DNA of 64,000 bases, taken from NCBI RefSeq assembly GCF_018500155.2, contig NZ_JAHBAK020000039.1:1-64000 (forward strand), given 5' to 3'. Of the stretch, positions 10,332-21,313 are shown piece by piece; the first letter of the stretch is position 1, and every line of letters starts with the position of its first letter. The notes under the pieces were generated by a model that did no database searches, was not told where the DNA came from, and saw only the letters and a program-made list of their open reading frames with translations. This DNA is from Polynucleobacter sp. (GTDB lineage Bacteria > Pseudomonadota > Gammaproteobacteria > Burkholderiales > Burkholderiaceae). The translations under genes and the position numbers were made by a program.

Positions 10332-13078
10332 TCCACCAAACTGGAAAGCTGTCGGCGAACTTCTTCAATTGACTGCCCACGACGTTTCGCTAGATCCTCA
10401 ATTTGATCGGCGCTAATTTTCCCAACATTGAAATATTGCGCATCAGGGTGAGCCATATAAAAACCACTCACGCTAGAGGCTGGATTCATGGCAAGAGACT
10501 CGGTTAACGTCATACCAATATCTTGTGCGCCGATGACACGCAATAAGTCTTGCTTTACCTCGTGTGCTGGGCATGCTGGATATCCTGGAGCAGGGCGAAT
10601 ACCACGATACTCTTCATTAATCATTTGATCATTTGTCAAAATTTCGTCTGTCGCATAGCCCCATAAATCTGTGCGCACTCGATGGTGCATCAATTCAGCA
10701 AATGCTTCAGCCAATCGATCTGCAAGCGCTTTCAACATAATGGCGCTGTAATCATCATGCTTTGCCTGGAACTGCGCCACTTTCTTTTCCACACCATGGC
10801 CAGTGGTAACGGCAAAGCACCCCAAATAGTCTGCTACACCAGAATCTTTGGGCGCCACATAATCCGCTAGACAGCGATTTGGTCTGCGTACCCCATCAAT
10901 AATGGGTCGCTCTGCTTGCTGGCGCAAGTTATGCCACACAAAGAGAGGATGTTGACGAGCTTCATCGCTATACAAAACAATGTCGTCCCCCACGGTGTTG
11001 GCGGGATAAAAAGCAACTACTGCGTCTGCCTGCAGCCATTGGCCTTTGATTAATTTATCCAGCATGACTTGGGCATCAGCATATACCTTACGTGCCTCTT
11101 CACCCACGACCTCATCATCCAAAATTGCGGGAAACTTTCCTGCCAAATCCCACGTTTGAAAAAATGGCGTCCAGTCGATGTACTTAGCAATGTCGCCTAG
11201 AGAAAAGTTTTTAAATACACGACGACCAATAAACTTGGGCTTCTCTGGCACATAGGAACCCCAATCAATCATCTCGCGATTTTGACGTGCCGCATCCAAA
11301 GAAATCGTTGGGACTGACTTTTTATTGGCGTGCTGTTCACGAATACGCTCATAGTCATCGCGCAAGTCTTGAATAAATTTCTTTGCACTCTCATCAGATA
11401 GCAAACTAGAGGCAACAGAAACTGAACGAGAGGCATCTGGCACATAAACTACCGGACCATCGTAATGGGGAGCAATTTTGACTGCGGTATGCACTCGTGA
11501 GGTAGTAGCCCCACCAATCATCAGTGGAATTTGGCGCTCACGGAAATAATCATCGCGTTGCATTTCTTGCGCAACATAGGTCATCTCTTCCAGTGATGGC
11601 GTAATCAGACCAGACAATCCAACAATATCTGCATTCTCTTCTTTGGCCCGCTTCAGAATTTCTGCGCAAGGCACCATCACGCCCATATTAGCCACTTCAA
11701 AGTTATTACACTGCAAGACAACCGTCACAATGTTTTTGCCAATATCGTGCACGTCACCCTTGACAGTGGCCATGACAATCTTGCCCTTCGCTTTTGCCTC
11801 GCCACCTGCAGCAATATGCTGGCGCTTTTCTTCTTCAATGTAGGGAATCAGTATGGCAACTGCTTGCTTCATCACCCGAGCACTCTTGACCACTTGAGGT
11901 AAGAACATTTTGCCAGCGCCAAATAGATCGCCAACTACATTCATGCCATCCATCAAAGGACCTTCAATGACTTCGATAGGCCTACCACCGGCGCCCATAA
12001 TGTCTGCGCGCAACTCTTCGGTGTCTTGCTCAATAAATGTAGTGATTCCATGAACTAAGGCATGCGTCAATCGCTCGCGGACAGGCGCCTCACGCCACGC
12101 TAAGTTTTCTGCTTGTTTGGTACCGTCACCCTTGAATTGATCGGCTATCGCCAACAATCTTTCAGTTGGCGTTTGACCATCTTTTTCTTTAAAGCGGTTA
12201 AGAACTACGTCTTCAACCCGCTCACGCAGCTCGGGATCCAAGTCCGCATACACACCTAGCTGACCCGCATTGACAATGCCCATGTCCATACCGGCTTGTA
12301 TTGCGTGATACAAAAATACAGTATGAATTGCTTCACGTACGCGATCATTTCCGCGAAACGAGAAACTCACATTAGATACACCGCCGCTCACTTTAGCGCC
12401 TGGCAAATTTTCTTTAATCCAACGGGTGGCATTAATAAAATCTACCGCATAGTTATCGTGCTCTTCAATGCCCGTTGCGATCGCAAAGATATTGGGGTCA
12501 AAAATAATGTCTTCTGCCGGAAATCCAATCTCATTGACTAAGATGTCATAGCTACGCTGACAGATTTGCGTTTTACGCTGAAAAGTATCAGCTTGCCCAA
12601 CCTCATCAAAGGCCATCACAACTGAAGCGGCTCCATAGCGACGAATTAATCGCGCTTGTTTGCGAAAAGGCTCTTCACCCTCTTTTAAAGAGATCGAGTT
12701 GACAATAGGTTTACCTTGGATACATTTCAATCCTGACTCAATGACGCTCCATTTTGAAGAGTCGATCATGATGGGTACACGGGCAATATCTGGCTCAGAA
12801 GCAATCAGATTCAAAAAGCGTGTCATTGCCGCTTCTGAATCCAACATGGCTTCATCCATATTGATGTCAATCACCTGGGCGCCATTTTCCACTTGCTGAC
12901 GCGCTACAGCCAGCGCCTCATCAAATTGATTATTCAAAATCATGCGTGCAAACGCTTTTGATCCAGTGACGTTCGTGCGTTCACCAATGTTGACAAAGCC
13001 TACATCCGTGGTCACATTAAATGGCTCAAGACCAGAAAGCTTCATGGCCGGAATTGCTGTTTTATCCCGATTACTCAT
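10328..13078 (-). CDS. metH: Methionine synthase, C-terminal part (pterin-binding, B12-binding, activation domains)
   Basis: [32 protein letters not shown]12 box, [14 protein letters not shown] activation domain. Confidence 0.95.
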   Translation of the reverse strand: MSNRDKTAIPAMKLSGLEPFNVTTDVGFVNIGERTNVTGSKAFARMILNNQFDEALAVARQQVENGAQVIDINMDEAMLDSEAAMTRFLNLIASEPDIARVPIMIDSSKWSVIESGLKCIQGKPIVNSISLKEGEEPFRKQARLIRRYGAASVVMAFDEVGQADTFQRKTQICQRSYDILVNEIGFPAEDIIFDPNIFAIATGIEEHDNYAVDFINATRWIKENLPGAKVSGGVSNVSFSFRGNDRVREAIHTVFLYHAIQAGMDMGIVNAGQLGVYADLDPELRERVEDVVLNRFKEKDGQTPTERLLAIADQFKGDGTKQAENLAWREAPVRERLTHALVHGITTFIEQDTEELRADIMGAGGRPIEVIEGPLMDGMNVVGDLFGAGKMFLPQVVKSARVMKQAVAILIPYIEEEKRQHIAAGGEAKAKGKIVMATVKGDVHDIGKNIVTVVLQCNNFEVANMGVMVPCAEILKRAKEENADIVGLSGLITPSLEEMTYVAQEMQRDDYFRERQIPLMIGGATTSRVHTAVKIAPHYDGPVVYVPDASRSVSVASSLLSDESAKKFIQDLRDDYERIREQHANKKSVPTISLDAARQNREMIDWGSYVPEKPKFIGRRVFKNFSLGDIAKYIDWTPFFQTWDLAGKFPAILDDEVVGEEARKVYADAQVMLDKLIKGQWLQADAVVAFYPANTVGDDIVLYSDEARQHPLFVWHNLRQQAERPIIDGVRRPNRCLADYVAPKDSGVADYLGCFAVTTGHGVEKKVAQFQAKHDDYSAIMLKALADRLAEAFAELMHHRVRTDLWGYATDEILTNDQMINEEYRGIRPAPGYPACPAHEVKQDLLRVIGAQDIGMTLTESLAMNPASSVSGFYMAHPDAQYFNVGKISADQIEDLAKRRGQSIEEVRRQLSSLVD

Positions 13079-14139
13079 GCCGATTCCTCAGCCTTTTCGC
13101 GATAAAAGGCACGCGGCTTACGTTTAGCAACCGCGTTAGCAATTGCACGAATATGATCTGGAGTGGTTCCACAACAACCGCCAACCAAATTGACTAAACC
13201 ATCTTTAGCAAAACCATCCACTAGACTTGAAGTGATATCTGGCGTTTCATCAAAGCCAGTATCACTCATAGGATTTGGCAAACCTGCATTGGGATAGCAA
13301 GACACCGCTGTGTCACATATACGAGAGAGTTCTGCAATATATGGGCGCATTAGTGCGGCACCAAGAGCGCAATTCAAACCAAAAGTGAGAGGTTTTATAT
13401 GGCGCAAGCTGTTCCAAAATGCCTCTACTGTTTGACCTGAAAGAATACGTCCAGAGGCATCAGTCACTGTTCCAGAAATCATTACTGGCAAACGCTCGCC
13501 TGTCTCCTCAAAAAATTCATCGAGCGCAAACAAGGCTGCCTTTGCGTTGAGCGTGTCGAAAATCGTTTCCACTAAAAATAAGTCAACACCACCCGCAAAC
13601 AAACCTTCGATTTGTTCGCGATAAGAGGCTCTTAAAGCATCAAATGTCACATTGCGTGCGCCTGGATCATTGACATCCGGCGAGATGCTTGCAGTCTTTG
13701 GTGTAGGCCCAATAGCCCCTGCAGAAAAACGTGGCTTCTCTGGGGTGCTAAATTTTTCACAAGCGGCACGCGCCAATTTTGCAGAAACCTCGTTCATTTC
13801 GCGCGCCAAACCAGCCATTTTGTAGTCTTCTTGCGCTACTGAAGTTGCACCAAACGTGTTGGTCTCAATAATGTCGGCGCCAGCCTCTAAGTATTGCTCA
13901 TGAATCTTGCTGATGATTTGGGGTTGCGTCAGCACCAAGAGTTCATTGTTGCCCTTAAGGTCGCCAGAGTGATCTACAAAGCGTGTGTTTCCTGGCAAAC
14001 CACGGTAGTCAGCTTCGCTCAGCTTGTACTGCTGGATCATTGTGCCCATAGCCCCATCCAAAATGAGGATGCGCTGCTTCAACAGCTCAGGAAGTGCCTG
14101 ACCGCGCGTATAGGGCTGGGACAAACCATTAAATTGCAT
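13075..14139 (-). CDS. metH: Methionine synthase N-terminal module / homocysteine S-methyltransferase
   Basis: [46 protein letters not shown] Zn-binding motif; 4-bp overlap with downstream metH module. Confidence 0.93.
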   Translation of the reverse strand: MQFNGLSQPYTRGQALPELLKQRILILDGAMGTMIQQYKLSEADYRGLPGNTRFVDHSGDLKGNNELLVLTQPQIISKIHEQYLEAGADIIETNTFGATSVAQEDYKMAGLAREMNEVSAKLARAACEKFSTPEKPRFSAGAIGPTPKTASISPDVNDPGARNVTFDALRASYREQIEGLFAGGVDLFLVETIFDTLNAKAALFALDEFFEETGERLPVMISGTVTDASGRILSGQTVEAFWNSLRHIKPLTFGLNCALGAALMRPYIAELSRICDTAVSCYPNAGLPNPMSDTGFDETPDITSSLVDGFAKDGLVNLVGGCCGTTPDHIRAIANAVAKRKPRAFYREKAEESA

Positions 14140-14212
14140 TACTTAGCCAGGATTAATCTCTAGAATCCCTTATTCTATTGGAAAAGCCACTTTCTTTTAT
14201 CCCGGAGCCTCT

Positions 14213-14680
14213 ATGTTTGGAACTATTCCAGAATTTAATCAAAGCCTTGATATGTTTAAAACGATGTGGGGACAAGGAGCCGCCGCTCAAGCCGGTCAAT
14301 TTCCGTTTACCACTGACGCATCGAAAGCCGCTGGTGGATTTGGAGCTGCCTTTCCAGGCATGGATTTGGAAGAGCTAGAAAAACGCATAAAAGACCTCAA
14401 AAGCGTTGAGAACTGGCTTAACCTCAATCTCAATATTCTGAAGTCCACCATTCAAGGTCTTGAGGTACAGCACGCCACTATGATGGCTCTCAAATCGTTT
14501 GGAGATGCGGTATCGGCAGCTGGTGCTGCTGCGACTAGCCCAACTGCTGCGCCTAAAGATGATGACAGCAGTCAAACCACTAGGGTGAAAGCTAAACCAC
14601 GGAAAACCGCAAAACGCCGTCCTCGCAAAGTTGGCGATCCAACTTTCCTCGACGAAGTAGGTAATTCAGATGAGCAATAG
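14213..14680 (+). CDS. phaM: PhaM-like polyhydroxyalkanoate granule-associated protein
   Basis: MFGTIPEFNQSLDMFKTMWG, LEELEKRIKDLKSVENWLNLNLNILKSTIQGLEVQ; basic KAKPRKTAKRRPRK tail. Confidence 0.7.
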   Translation: MFGTIPEFNQSLDMFKTMWGQGAAAQAGQFPFTTDASKAAGGFGAAFPGMDLEELEKRIKDLKSVENWLNLNLNILKSTIQGLEVQHATMMALKSFGDAVSAAGAAATSPTAAPKDDDSSQTTRVKAKPRKTAKRRPRKVGDPTFLDEVGNSDEQ

Positions 14681-15677
14681 CCTCACCCATAGCAAAAGTG
14701 AGTTGGTGAATATCTAACTCGCGCTTAAACAAAACCGGCACAATCTCACGAGCAGTTGCCGGTTTTTTACATGCTCCAAGCGTCTCAGCTAAACGGTCGT
14801 CATGATGATGGCGCAGCTGTGCAATTCTTTGCTTCATGCCAGTAAAGGGCTTGCCATGTGAAGGCAATACCAAGGTGTCGTTTGGCAATACTAAATATTT
14901 CTCTAAAGATTGCAGATACAAACCAAGAGGATCAGCGTCAGGATCGGCGTCAAATACACTGACATTGGTAGAGATGCGGGGCAGTAACATATCACCAGAA
15001 ATCAAAACTCCAAGCTCTTTGCAAAAAAGTGATGCATGTTCAGGTGCATGTCCGTATCCCATAATGACTTGCCAAACATTTCCACCAATCAATATCAGCT
15101 CACCATCAACAATCCGACGATATTGACGTGGCACTCCAGGGACCATATTGCTGTAGTAGTTAAAACGCGCCCGAATCTTCTCCAAATCCTCTGGAGAAGT
15201 TAAACCATGCTTCTGAAAATGGTCTGCTGAACCACCGCTCCCCGCACGCGCACCAATCGCTGCGCCCCCTTCTTTGCAACTTAACCACTGTGCTGTTAAA
15301 TAATCTGTCATGGATATCCACAGAGGAGCATTCCATTTTTCACAGAGCCACTGAGATAAACCCACATGATCTGGATGCATGTGCGTGACAATGACCCGTA
15401 GGACTGGCAAGCCCTCTAGCTGGGTTGCAAAAATCTGCTCCCACAAAGCTTTCGTTTCATCATTTGCAATGCCACAATCGACGATAGTCCAACCGTCCAC
15501 GCCGTTCAATTGGTCGCGCAAAAGCCATAAATTAATGTGATCTAAAGCAAACGGTAGGCGCATTTTGATCCAACGCACCCCTGGAGCTACTTCGACACTT
15601 TCCCCCAGTTGAGGAACTTTGTCGCCCAAAGGGTAATAAATCTCACTTAACCGCGGATTGGATTGCTCAATAGCCAT
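14592..15677 (-). CDS. MBL-fold metallohydrolase
   Basis: VIVTHMHPDHVGLSQWLCEKW (HxHxDH), GHAPEHASLF, LPSHGKPF. Confidence 0.88.
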   Translation of the reverse strand: MAIEQSNPRLSEIYYPLGDKVPQLGESVEVAPGVRWIKMRLPFALDHINLWLLRDQLNGVDGWTIVDCGIANDETKALWEQIFATQLEGLPVLRVIVTHMHPDHVGLSQWLCEKWNAPLWISMTDYLTAQWLSCKEGGAAIGARAGSGGSADHFQKHGLTSPEDLEKIRARFNYYSNMVPGVPRQYRRIVDGELILIGGNVWQVIMGYGHAPEHASLFCKELGVLISGDMLLPRISTNVSVFDADPDADPLGLYLQSLEKYLVLPNDTLVLPSHGKPFTGMKQRIAQLRHHHDDRLAETLGACKKPATAREIVPVLFKRELDIHQLTFAMGEAIAHLNYLLRRGKLDRQLCEDGVLRFSVV

Positions 15678-15681
15678 AGTT

Positions 15682-16665
15682 TTATTTATTCACGTCCACT
15701 ATTAAACGACCGCGCACATTTCCCGCCATTAAGTCATTTGCGTACTTTAAAGATTCTTCCAAGGTAATCTCATGAGAAATCTCATCAAGCGTTTTCAGGT
15801 CTACCAATTGGCTTAACTGTTCATAGGCAGCAATACGTTTTTCTCGAGCAACGGTCACACTATTGATGCCATATAAAGTGATGCCACGCAAAATAAAAGG
15901 TGCTACCGTCGCTGGAAAGTCCATGCCCTGCGCAAGACCGCATGCTGCAACAGCCCCATTGCTTTTCGTTTGTGCACAAGCGTTTGCCAGCGTATGACTA
16001 CCAACGCTATCGACCACAGCCGCCCAACGCTCTTTTGCTAGAGGCTTACCTGGCTCAGACATTGATCCGCGATCAATAATTTCTGAGGCACCTAATTTTT
16101 TCAAATACTCTGCTTCGGCTGCACGTCCTGTGCTTGCCACTACAGTAAAGCCCAATTTACTCAACAACGTAATTGCAAAACTACCAACACCACCAGCAGC
16201 GCCCGTCACCAACACTTCGCCATCACTTGGTTTGGTCCCATGCTTTTGTAAGGCCATTACACACAACATCGCGGTATAGCCTGCCGTTCCAATAGCCAGG
16301 GCTTGTTTTGGCGTAAAACCCTTTGGCAAAGGTATCAGCCATTCAGCCTTGACGCGGGCTTGCTGAGACAATCCACCCCAATGGCCTTCTCCAACCCCCC
16401 AACCATTTAATAAGACTTGGTCGCCAACTTTAAAGTCGGGATGAGCGCTTTCTAATACCTCACCAGCAAAATCAATCCCTGGGACCATTGGAAAACTTCG
16501 CACAATAGGGCCTTTACCAGTGATGGCAAGACCATCTTTGTAATTGAGGGTTGAATAGGCCACCTTTACCCGCACGTCGCCCTCAGGAAGGTTTGCCTCA
16601 TCAACAGAGCTCAATTCCGCCCTATAGCCTCGATCATCCTTATTGATCACTATTGCTTTAAACAT
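15682..16665 (-). CDS. acuI: Acrylyl-CoA reductase AcuI / YhdH-type MDR oxidoreductase
   Basis: LNYKDGLAITGKGPIVRSFPMVPGIDFAGEV, VLVTGAAGGVGSFAI, LYGINSVTVAREKRIAAYEQL. Confidence 0.85.
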   Translation of the reverse strand: MFKAIVINKDDRGYRAELSSVDEANLPEGDVRVKVAYSTLNYKDGLAITGKGPIVRSFPMVPGIDFAGEVLESAHPDFKVGDQVLLNGWGVGEGHWGGLSQQARVKAEWLIPLPKGFTPKQALAIGTAGYTAMLCVMALQKHGTKPSDGEVLVTGAAGGVGSFAITLLSKLGFTVVASTGRAAEAEYLKKLGASEIIDRGSMSEPGKPLAKERWAAVVDSVGSHTLANACAQTKSNGAVAACGLAQGMDFPATVAPFILRGITLYGINSVTVAREKRIAAYEQLSQLVDLKTLDEISHEITLEESLKYANDLMAGNVRGRLIVDVNK

Positions 16666-16761
16666 CTGTCTTCCTTTGTCTTATTTTGAATATTGGTCTT
16701 TTCCCACAGCATTTGGCTAATAGGTTTATCCTAACGAGCATTGTTGATTATGGAGGTATCC

Positions 16762-17058
16762 ATGAAAAAAATTCTACTATTAACCACACTTTCTAGCTTT
16801 TTACTCGCCGGCTGCTATTCAAGCAAAATTAATATGTCCATGGGCAACATGCGTTTAATCACCTCTAGCGCCAATCCTCAAGATGTTATGGATTTTGCTA
16901 CCAATACCTGCAGAAATGATTTTTATGAAGGCGCTAGCTTTCTTTCTAAGGCTGGCACTGAATATCGCTTTAAGTGCGTTAAACCCCAGGAAAACGAAAC
17001 TTTAATTCCCATTCCTGGAACAACCATTGAACAAAATACTAAAGCTGCCGCAAAGTAA
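16762..17058 (+). CDS. Small lipoprotein, function unknown
   Basis: MKKILLLTTLSSFLLAGCYSS lipobox; GGAGG Shine-Dalgarno 6 nt before the ATG at 16762. Confidence 0.75.
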   Translation: MKKILLLTTLSSFLLAGCYSSKINMSMGNMRLITSSANPQDVMDFATNTCRNDFYEGASFLSKAGTEYRFKCVKPQENETLIPIPGTTIEQNTKAAAK

Positions 17059-17065
17059 CAACTTA

Positions 17066-17566
17066 ATGGCACCGTTTACCTCACAGGAACTTCGCAAAGG
17101 ATTTGCTTCATTTGCGACCGGGGTCACCGTTATTACTTGCGTTGATGAGGATCTGAATCCGCACGGCATCACGATCAGCTCTTTTAATACCGTTTCTTTA
17201 GAGCCTCCGCTGATTCTTTGGAGCCTAAAAAAACATTCACGTTTAATGCCTTGGGTTGAGGTTGGCAAAAAGCATCTAATCCATGTGCTAGAGCGGACCC
17301 AAGAAGACTTAGCGATGCATTTTGCTACCGTCAAAATAAATCAGTTTGAGCGCATTGATCACAGCTTGAGCCCTAGCGGCCTTACAGAAATTCATCACTG
17401 TGTTGCATATTACGAATGTGAAACCATTTCCGTTCATGTGGGTGGCGATCACAATATCATTGTTGCAAAAGTTATTAGCCTAAAAAATCATCCGGAGAAA
17501 GAGCCTCTCATCTTTGCTCGCAGCAAATTTGTCGGTCTCGATTTTTCTGAAATCAAATCCACTTGA
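17066..17566 (+). CDS. Flavin reductase family protein
   Basis: LRKGFASFATGVTVITCVDEDLNPHGITISSFNTVSLEPPLILWSL; ATG at 17066 preferred over ORF-track start. Confidence 0.87.
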   Translation: MAPFTSQELRKGFASFATGVTVITCVDEDLNPHGITISSFNTVSLEPPLILWSLKKHSRLMPWVEVGKKHLIHVLERTQEDLAMHFATVKINQFERIDHSLSPSGLTEIHHCVAYYECETISVHVGGDHNIIVAKVISLKNHPEKEPLIFARSKFVGLDFSEIKST

Positions 17567-17585
17567 GCATTTACAAGGAAATTGT

Positions 17586-18251
17586 ATGCTGCGCTTATGG
17601 GGTCGTAAAAGTTCCATCAATGTATTAAAGGTGCTATGGTGCCTCGCAGAACTGGGCCTTAAAGAGGGCAAGAATTTTGAGCGGATTGATGCTGGGCTGC
17701 AATTTGGCATCGTTCGATCACCAGAATTTTTAAAACTCAATCCCAATGGATTAGTACCCACCCTTGAAATAGGCGACCTAGTGTTATGGGAGTCCAATAC
17801 CATTTTGCGCTACTTGGCTGCTGAGCATGACATGCAACACCGCTTTCCGCATGACGTTAAATCACAGTATGGTTCAGAAAAATGGATGGATTGGCAGGTT
17901 GGTACTATGTGGCCAACTTTACGGCCTGCATTCATCGGATTGACTAGAGTGCCCGAAGCTGACCGTGATTACGTAAGCATCCTGAAATCCTATCAAGATA
18001 CCAATCAGCTATTTGCACTGCTAGATCAAACCCTTCAATCTCAGGCTTATTGCTCGGGGGATGAATTTCATCTCGGGGATATTGTTTTAGCGCTGTGCGT
18101 GCATCGCTGGATTTTGATGAATGAAGCATTTCCCCAACAAACTGGGATAAAGCCACAATTTAATAATATTGATCGCTGGCTAGCGCAACTCAAAGAAACT
18201 ACTTACTTTATGGATTTCGCAGAAAAAGAACTCAATATTATTGCTAAGTAA
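17586..18251 (+). CDS. Glutathione S-transferase family protein
   Basis: LRLWGRKSSINVLKVLWCLAELGL, LNPNGLVPTLEIGDLVLWESNTILRYLA. Confidence 0.88.
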   Translation: MLRLWGRKSSINVLKVLWCLAELGLKEGKNFERIDAGLQFGIVRSPEFLKLNPNGLVPTLEIGDLVLWESNTILRYLAAEHDMQHRFPHDVKSQYGSEKWMDWQVGTMWPTLRPAFIGLTRVPEADRDYVSILKSYQDTNQLFALLDQTLQSQAYCSGDEFHLGDIVLALCVHRWILMNEAFPQQTGIKPQFNNIDRWLAQLKETTYFMDFAEKELNIIAK

Positions 18252-18270
18252 TCTTGAGTTCTTTGCACCT

Positions 18271-21200
18271 CTATTCCTGCTTGAATTTTTTCTGATGGTG
18301 ATCCGCGCCCATAAAGAGATACATTGCAGGCACGACAAATAAAGTAAATAAAGTACCAATCGACAAACCTGTAAAGATCACAATTCCCATCGATTTTCTT
18401 CCAGCAGCACCAGCACCCGATGCAATCACCAAGGGCACTACACCCAACACCATCGCGGCCGTAGTCATCAAAATTGGCCTTAAACGAACACTGCTCGCTT
18501 CAACGATTGCATCCAACTTGCTACGACCTGCCTCTTGAAGTTCATTGGCAAATTCCACAATCAAGATGCCGTGCTTACTAATTAAGCCCATCAATGTAAC
18601 CAAGCCAACCTGCGTGTAGACATTCAGTGTTGTAAACCCAAGATTAATAAAAATAAGCGCTCCAAATAACGCGAGAGGCACTGATACCAAAATTACAATC
18701 GGATCGCGGAAACTTTCAAACTGAGCTGCGAGAACCAAAAAGACAATCAGGATTGCAAAAAACATGGTGACTAAAAATCCACCCGACTCAGCCATAAATT
18801 GCCGCGAAGGGCCGGCGTAGTCCATGTTGTAACCATTAGGAGCAACTTCTTTCAGAGTTTGACGCATGAACTCTAATAGGTCGGCCTGAGAAATGAAGGG
18901 TGTACTCACCCCTGAAATGGTTGCTGAGTTTAGCTGCTGAAAGTGATTGATAGATTGGGGAACCACTCTTTGTTTGATGCTCGCTATTGTTCGTGCCTGA
19001 ATCATGGCGCCACTTGGTGTCCGTATGTAGTAATCCAAAATCTGGTCTGGATTGAGACGATCCGTTTGTTTTACTTGGGGAATGACGCGGTATGAGCGAC
19101 CAGAAACCGAGAAGTAATTTACAAATCCACCGCCCAAAGCAGCCGATAAAGCGGCGCCCACTTGCTGCTGTGTCATGCCTAATGCAGCCACTTTTTCACG
19201 ATCGATCACCAATACATCTTGTGGCTTATCGATCTTTAAATCAGAGTCCACAAAGAAGAAATTTCCACTACGGCGGGCTTTATCCAACACAGCCTGAGAT
19301 ACTTCGTTGAGCTGATCATAAGGCTCAGTCGTATTGATAACCACTTGGACTGGCAAGCCTTGCGCGCCAGGCAAAGCAGGGAACTGAAAAGCAGCAATAC
19401 GAGCTCCAGCAATCGAATTCCATTTTTGCTGTAAATCTTCTTGAAACTTCGTAGCATTGCGGCTACGTTGACTCCAATCCTTTAATAGAATGCCACCAAA
19501 GCTGGAGGTTGGGCTAGTAATCTGAAATGCTTGCTCATATTCTGGCTCTGCCGCAGCAATCGCATAAATTTGATCAGCATAAGTCTGCATTTGATTGACA
19601 GTGCTATTGGGCGGTCCAGATGCTTGCATCAAAACAATGCCTTGATCCTCAGTAGGAGCAAGTTCTGCTCGAGCAGTAGCATACAAATACGTCACGCCAC
19701 CCAACAGAATGACGCCCATCACAATAATGACCTGCCAAGTACTTAGTAAATCGCGCAAGGTAGATTGATAACTGTGATGCACCTTATCAAAAATGTGATC
19801 AATCTTTTTTACAAACGAAGACGCTTCTTGCTCTTCGGTAAAAATACGAGAACACATCATCGGCGATAGGGTTAACGCAATCAATCCTGATACTGCTACC
19901 GCACTTGCTAACGTGAAAGCGAACTCAGTAAATAACGCACCTGTTAGACCGCCCTGAAAACCAATAGGAATATACACAGCAATCAACACTACAGTCATCG
20001 CTAGGATTGGGCTGCCAAGCTCTCGAGCAGCAATGAGAGAGGCCTCTAATGGCGACTTACCTTCCTTCATGTGTCGATCGACGTTCTCAACCACAATAAT
20101 GGCATCATCCACCACCAATCCAATAGCCAAGACCAAGGCTAAGAGAGTCAGCAAATTAATGGAGTACCCCAAAATTTGCATCAAGAAGAAAGTTCCAATG
20201 AGAGATAAGGGCATTGCAATTACCGGCACTGCTACAGCACGCACACTTCCTAAAAAGAGATAAATCACTAAAGTCACAATGATCAACGCCTCTACCAGGG
20301 TTGAAATCACTTCATCAATAGAGCTAGTAATAAATTCGGTAGAGTCGTAAACAATCTTGCCATTCATACCAATTGGTAATTGCTTTTGAATATCGGGAAC
20401 AACGTCCCTTACGCGCTGCGCAACATCCAAAAGATTAGCCTGTGGGGCTACTTTGATACCAATAAAGACTGACTGCTTTCCACTAAATGCGACATTCGTG
20501 TTGTAGTCTTCTGAGCCTAATGAAACATTAGCCACCTGATCTAGGTAAACAATATTGACGCCATCTTTCTTCACTACCAACTTACGGAATTCTTCTAAGG
20601 TATGTAAATCGGTACCCGCAACCAGGTCAACCGCAACCATATCGCCTTTAGTGCTGCCCACTGCAGATAAATAGTTGTTGGCAGACAACGCGCCATATAC
20701 ATCATCAGGACCGACACCAAGACCTGCCATCTTTTCACGATCTAGCCATGCTCGCAGGGCAAACTTTCTACCACCGATAATTTCGGCATTTTGCACACCC
20801 TCAACCGAATCGAGCTTGGGCTTCACAACGCGTAGCAAATAATCTGTGATGGCATTATTTGGCAGCTGATCGCTGTAAAAACCCATATACATGGCGGCCG
20901 TAGACTGCCCAATCTGCACTGTCAATATCGGCTGCTGTGCTTGTGGGGGCAATTGATTTTTTACTGCGCTAATTTGCGTCTGAATCTGAGTCAACGCAGA
21001 ATTAGAGTCGTAGTTCAGCTTGAGCGTAGCGATAATAGTAGAGACGCCACTAATACTAGATGAGGATAAATAATCAATCCCTTGAGCTTGCGCGATGGAA
21101 GCTTCAAGTGGTTGAGTAATAAATCCTGCAATCGTTTCAGGATCTGCTCCATAGTAAGCAGTCGTAATGGTGACAATTGCATTTTGTGTTTGCGGGTATT

Positions 21201-21306
21201 GATTGACTGGCAAAGAGCCGATCGCTTTTAAACCAAACACCAATACGAGCGCACTCACGACCAGTGATAGCACTGGTCTGCGGATGAATATATCGGTCCA
21301 ATTCAT
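18271..21306 (-). CDS. RND multidrug efflux permease (HAE1 family)
   Basis: 1011 aa; FIRRPVLSLVVSALVLVFG, GLVVDDAIIVVENVDRHMKEG, ALTLSPMMCSRI. Confidence 0.93.
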   Translation of the reverse strand: MNWTDIFIRRPVLSLVVSALVLVFGLKAIGSLPVNQYPQTQNAIVTITTAYYGADPETIAGFITQPLEASIAQAQGIDYLSSSSISGVSTIIATLKLNYDSNSALTQIQTQISAVKNQLPPQAQQPILTVQIGQSTAAMYMGFYSDQLPNNAITDYLLRVVKPKLDSVEGVQNAEIIGGRKFALRAWLDREKMAGLGVGPDDVYGALSANNYLSAVGSTKGDMVAVDLVAGTDLHTLEEFRKLVVKKDGVNIVYLDQVANVSLGSEDYNTNVAFSGKQSVFIGIKVAPQANLLDVAQRVRDVVPDIQKQLPIGMNGKIVYDSTEFITSSIDEVISTLVEALIIVTLVIYLFLGSVRAVAVPVIAMPLSLIGTFFLMQILGYSINLLTLLALVLAIGLVVDDAIIVVENVDRHMKEGKSPLEASLIAARELGSPILAMTVVLIAVYIPIGFQGGLTGALFTEFAFTLASAVAVSGLIALTLSPMMCSRIFTEEQEASSFVKKIDHIFDKVHHSYQSTLRDLLSTWQVIIVMGVILLGGVTYLYATARAELAPTEDQGIVLMQASGPPNSTVNQMQTYADQIYAIAAAEPEYEQAFQITSPTSSFGGILLKDWSQRSRNATKFQEDLQQKWNSIAGARIAAFQFPALPGAQGLPVQVVINTTEPYDQLNEVSQAVLDKARRSGNFFFVDSDLKIDKPQDVLVIDREKVAALGMTQQQVGAALSAALGGGFVNYFSVSGRSYRVIPQVKQTDRLNPDQILDYYIRTPSGAMIQARTIASIKQRVVPQSINHFQQLNSATISGVSTPFISQADLLEFMRQTLKEVAPNGYNMDYAGPSRQFMAESGGFLVTMFFAILIVFLVLAAQFESFRDPIVILVSVPLALFGALIFINLGFTTLNVYTQVGLVTLMGLISKHGILIVEFANELQEAGRSKLDAIVEASSVRLRPILMTTAAMVLGVVPLVIASGAGAAGRKSMGIVIFTGLSIGTLFTLFVVPAMYLFMGADHHQKKFKQE

Positions 21307-21313
21307 CTGCTAT

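Noticed and set aside
14140-14212. Cobalamin riboswitch upstream of metH
   Set aside because: Gap is only 73 bp and no B12-box-like sequence was recognised.
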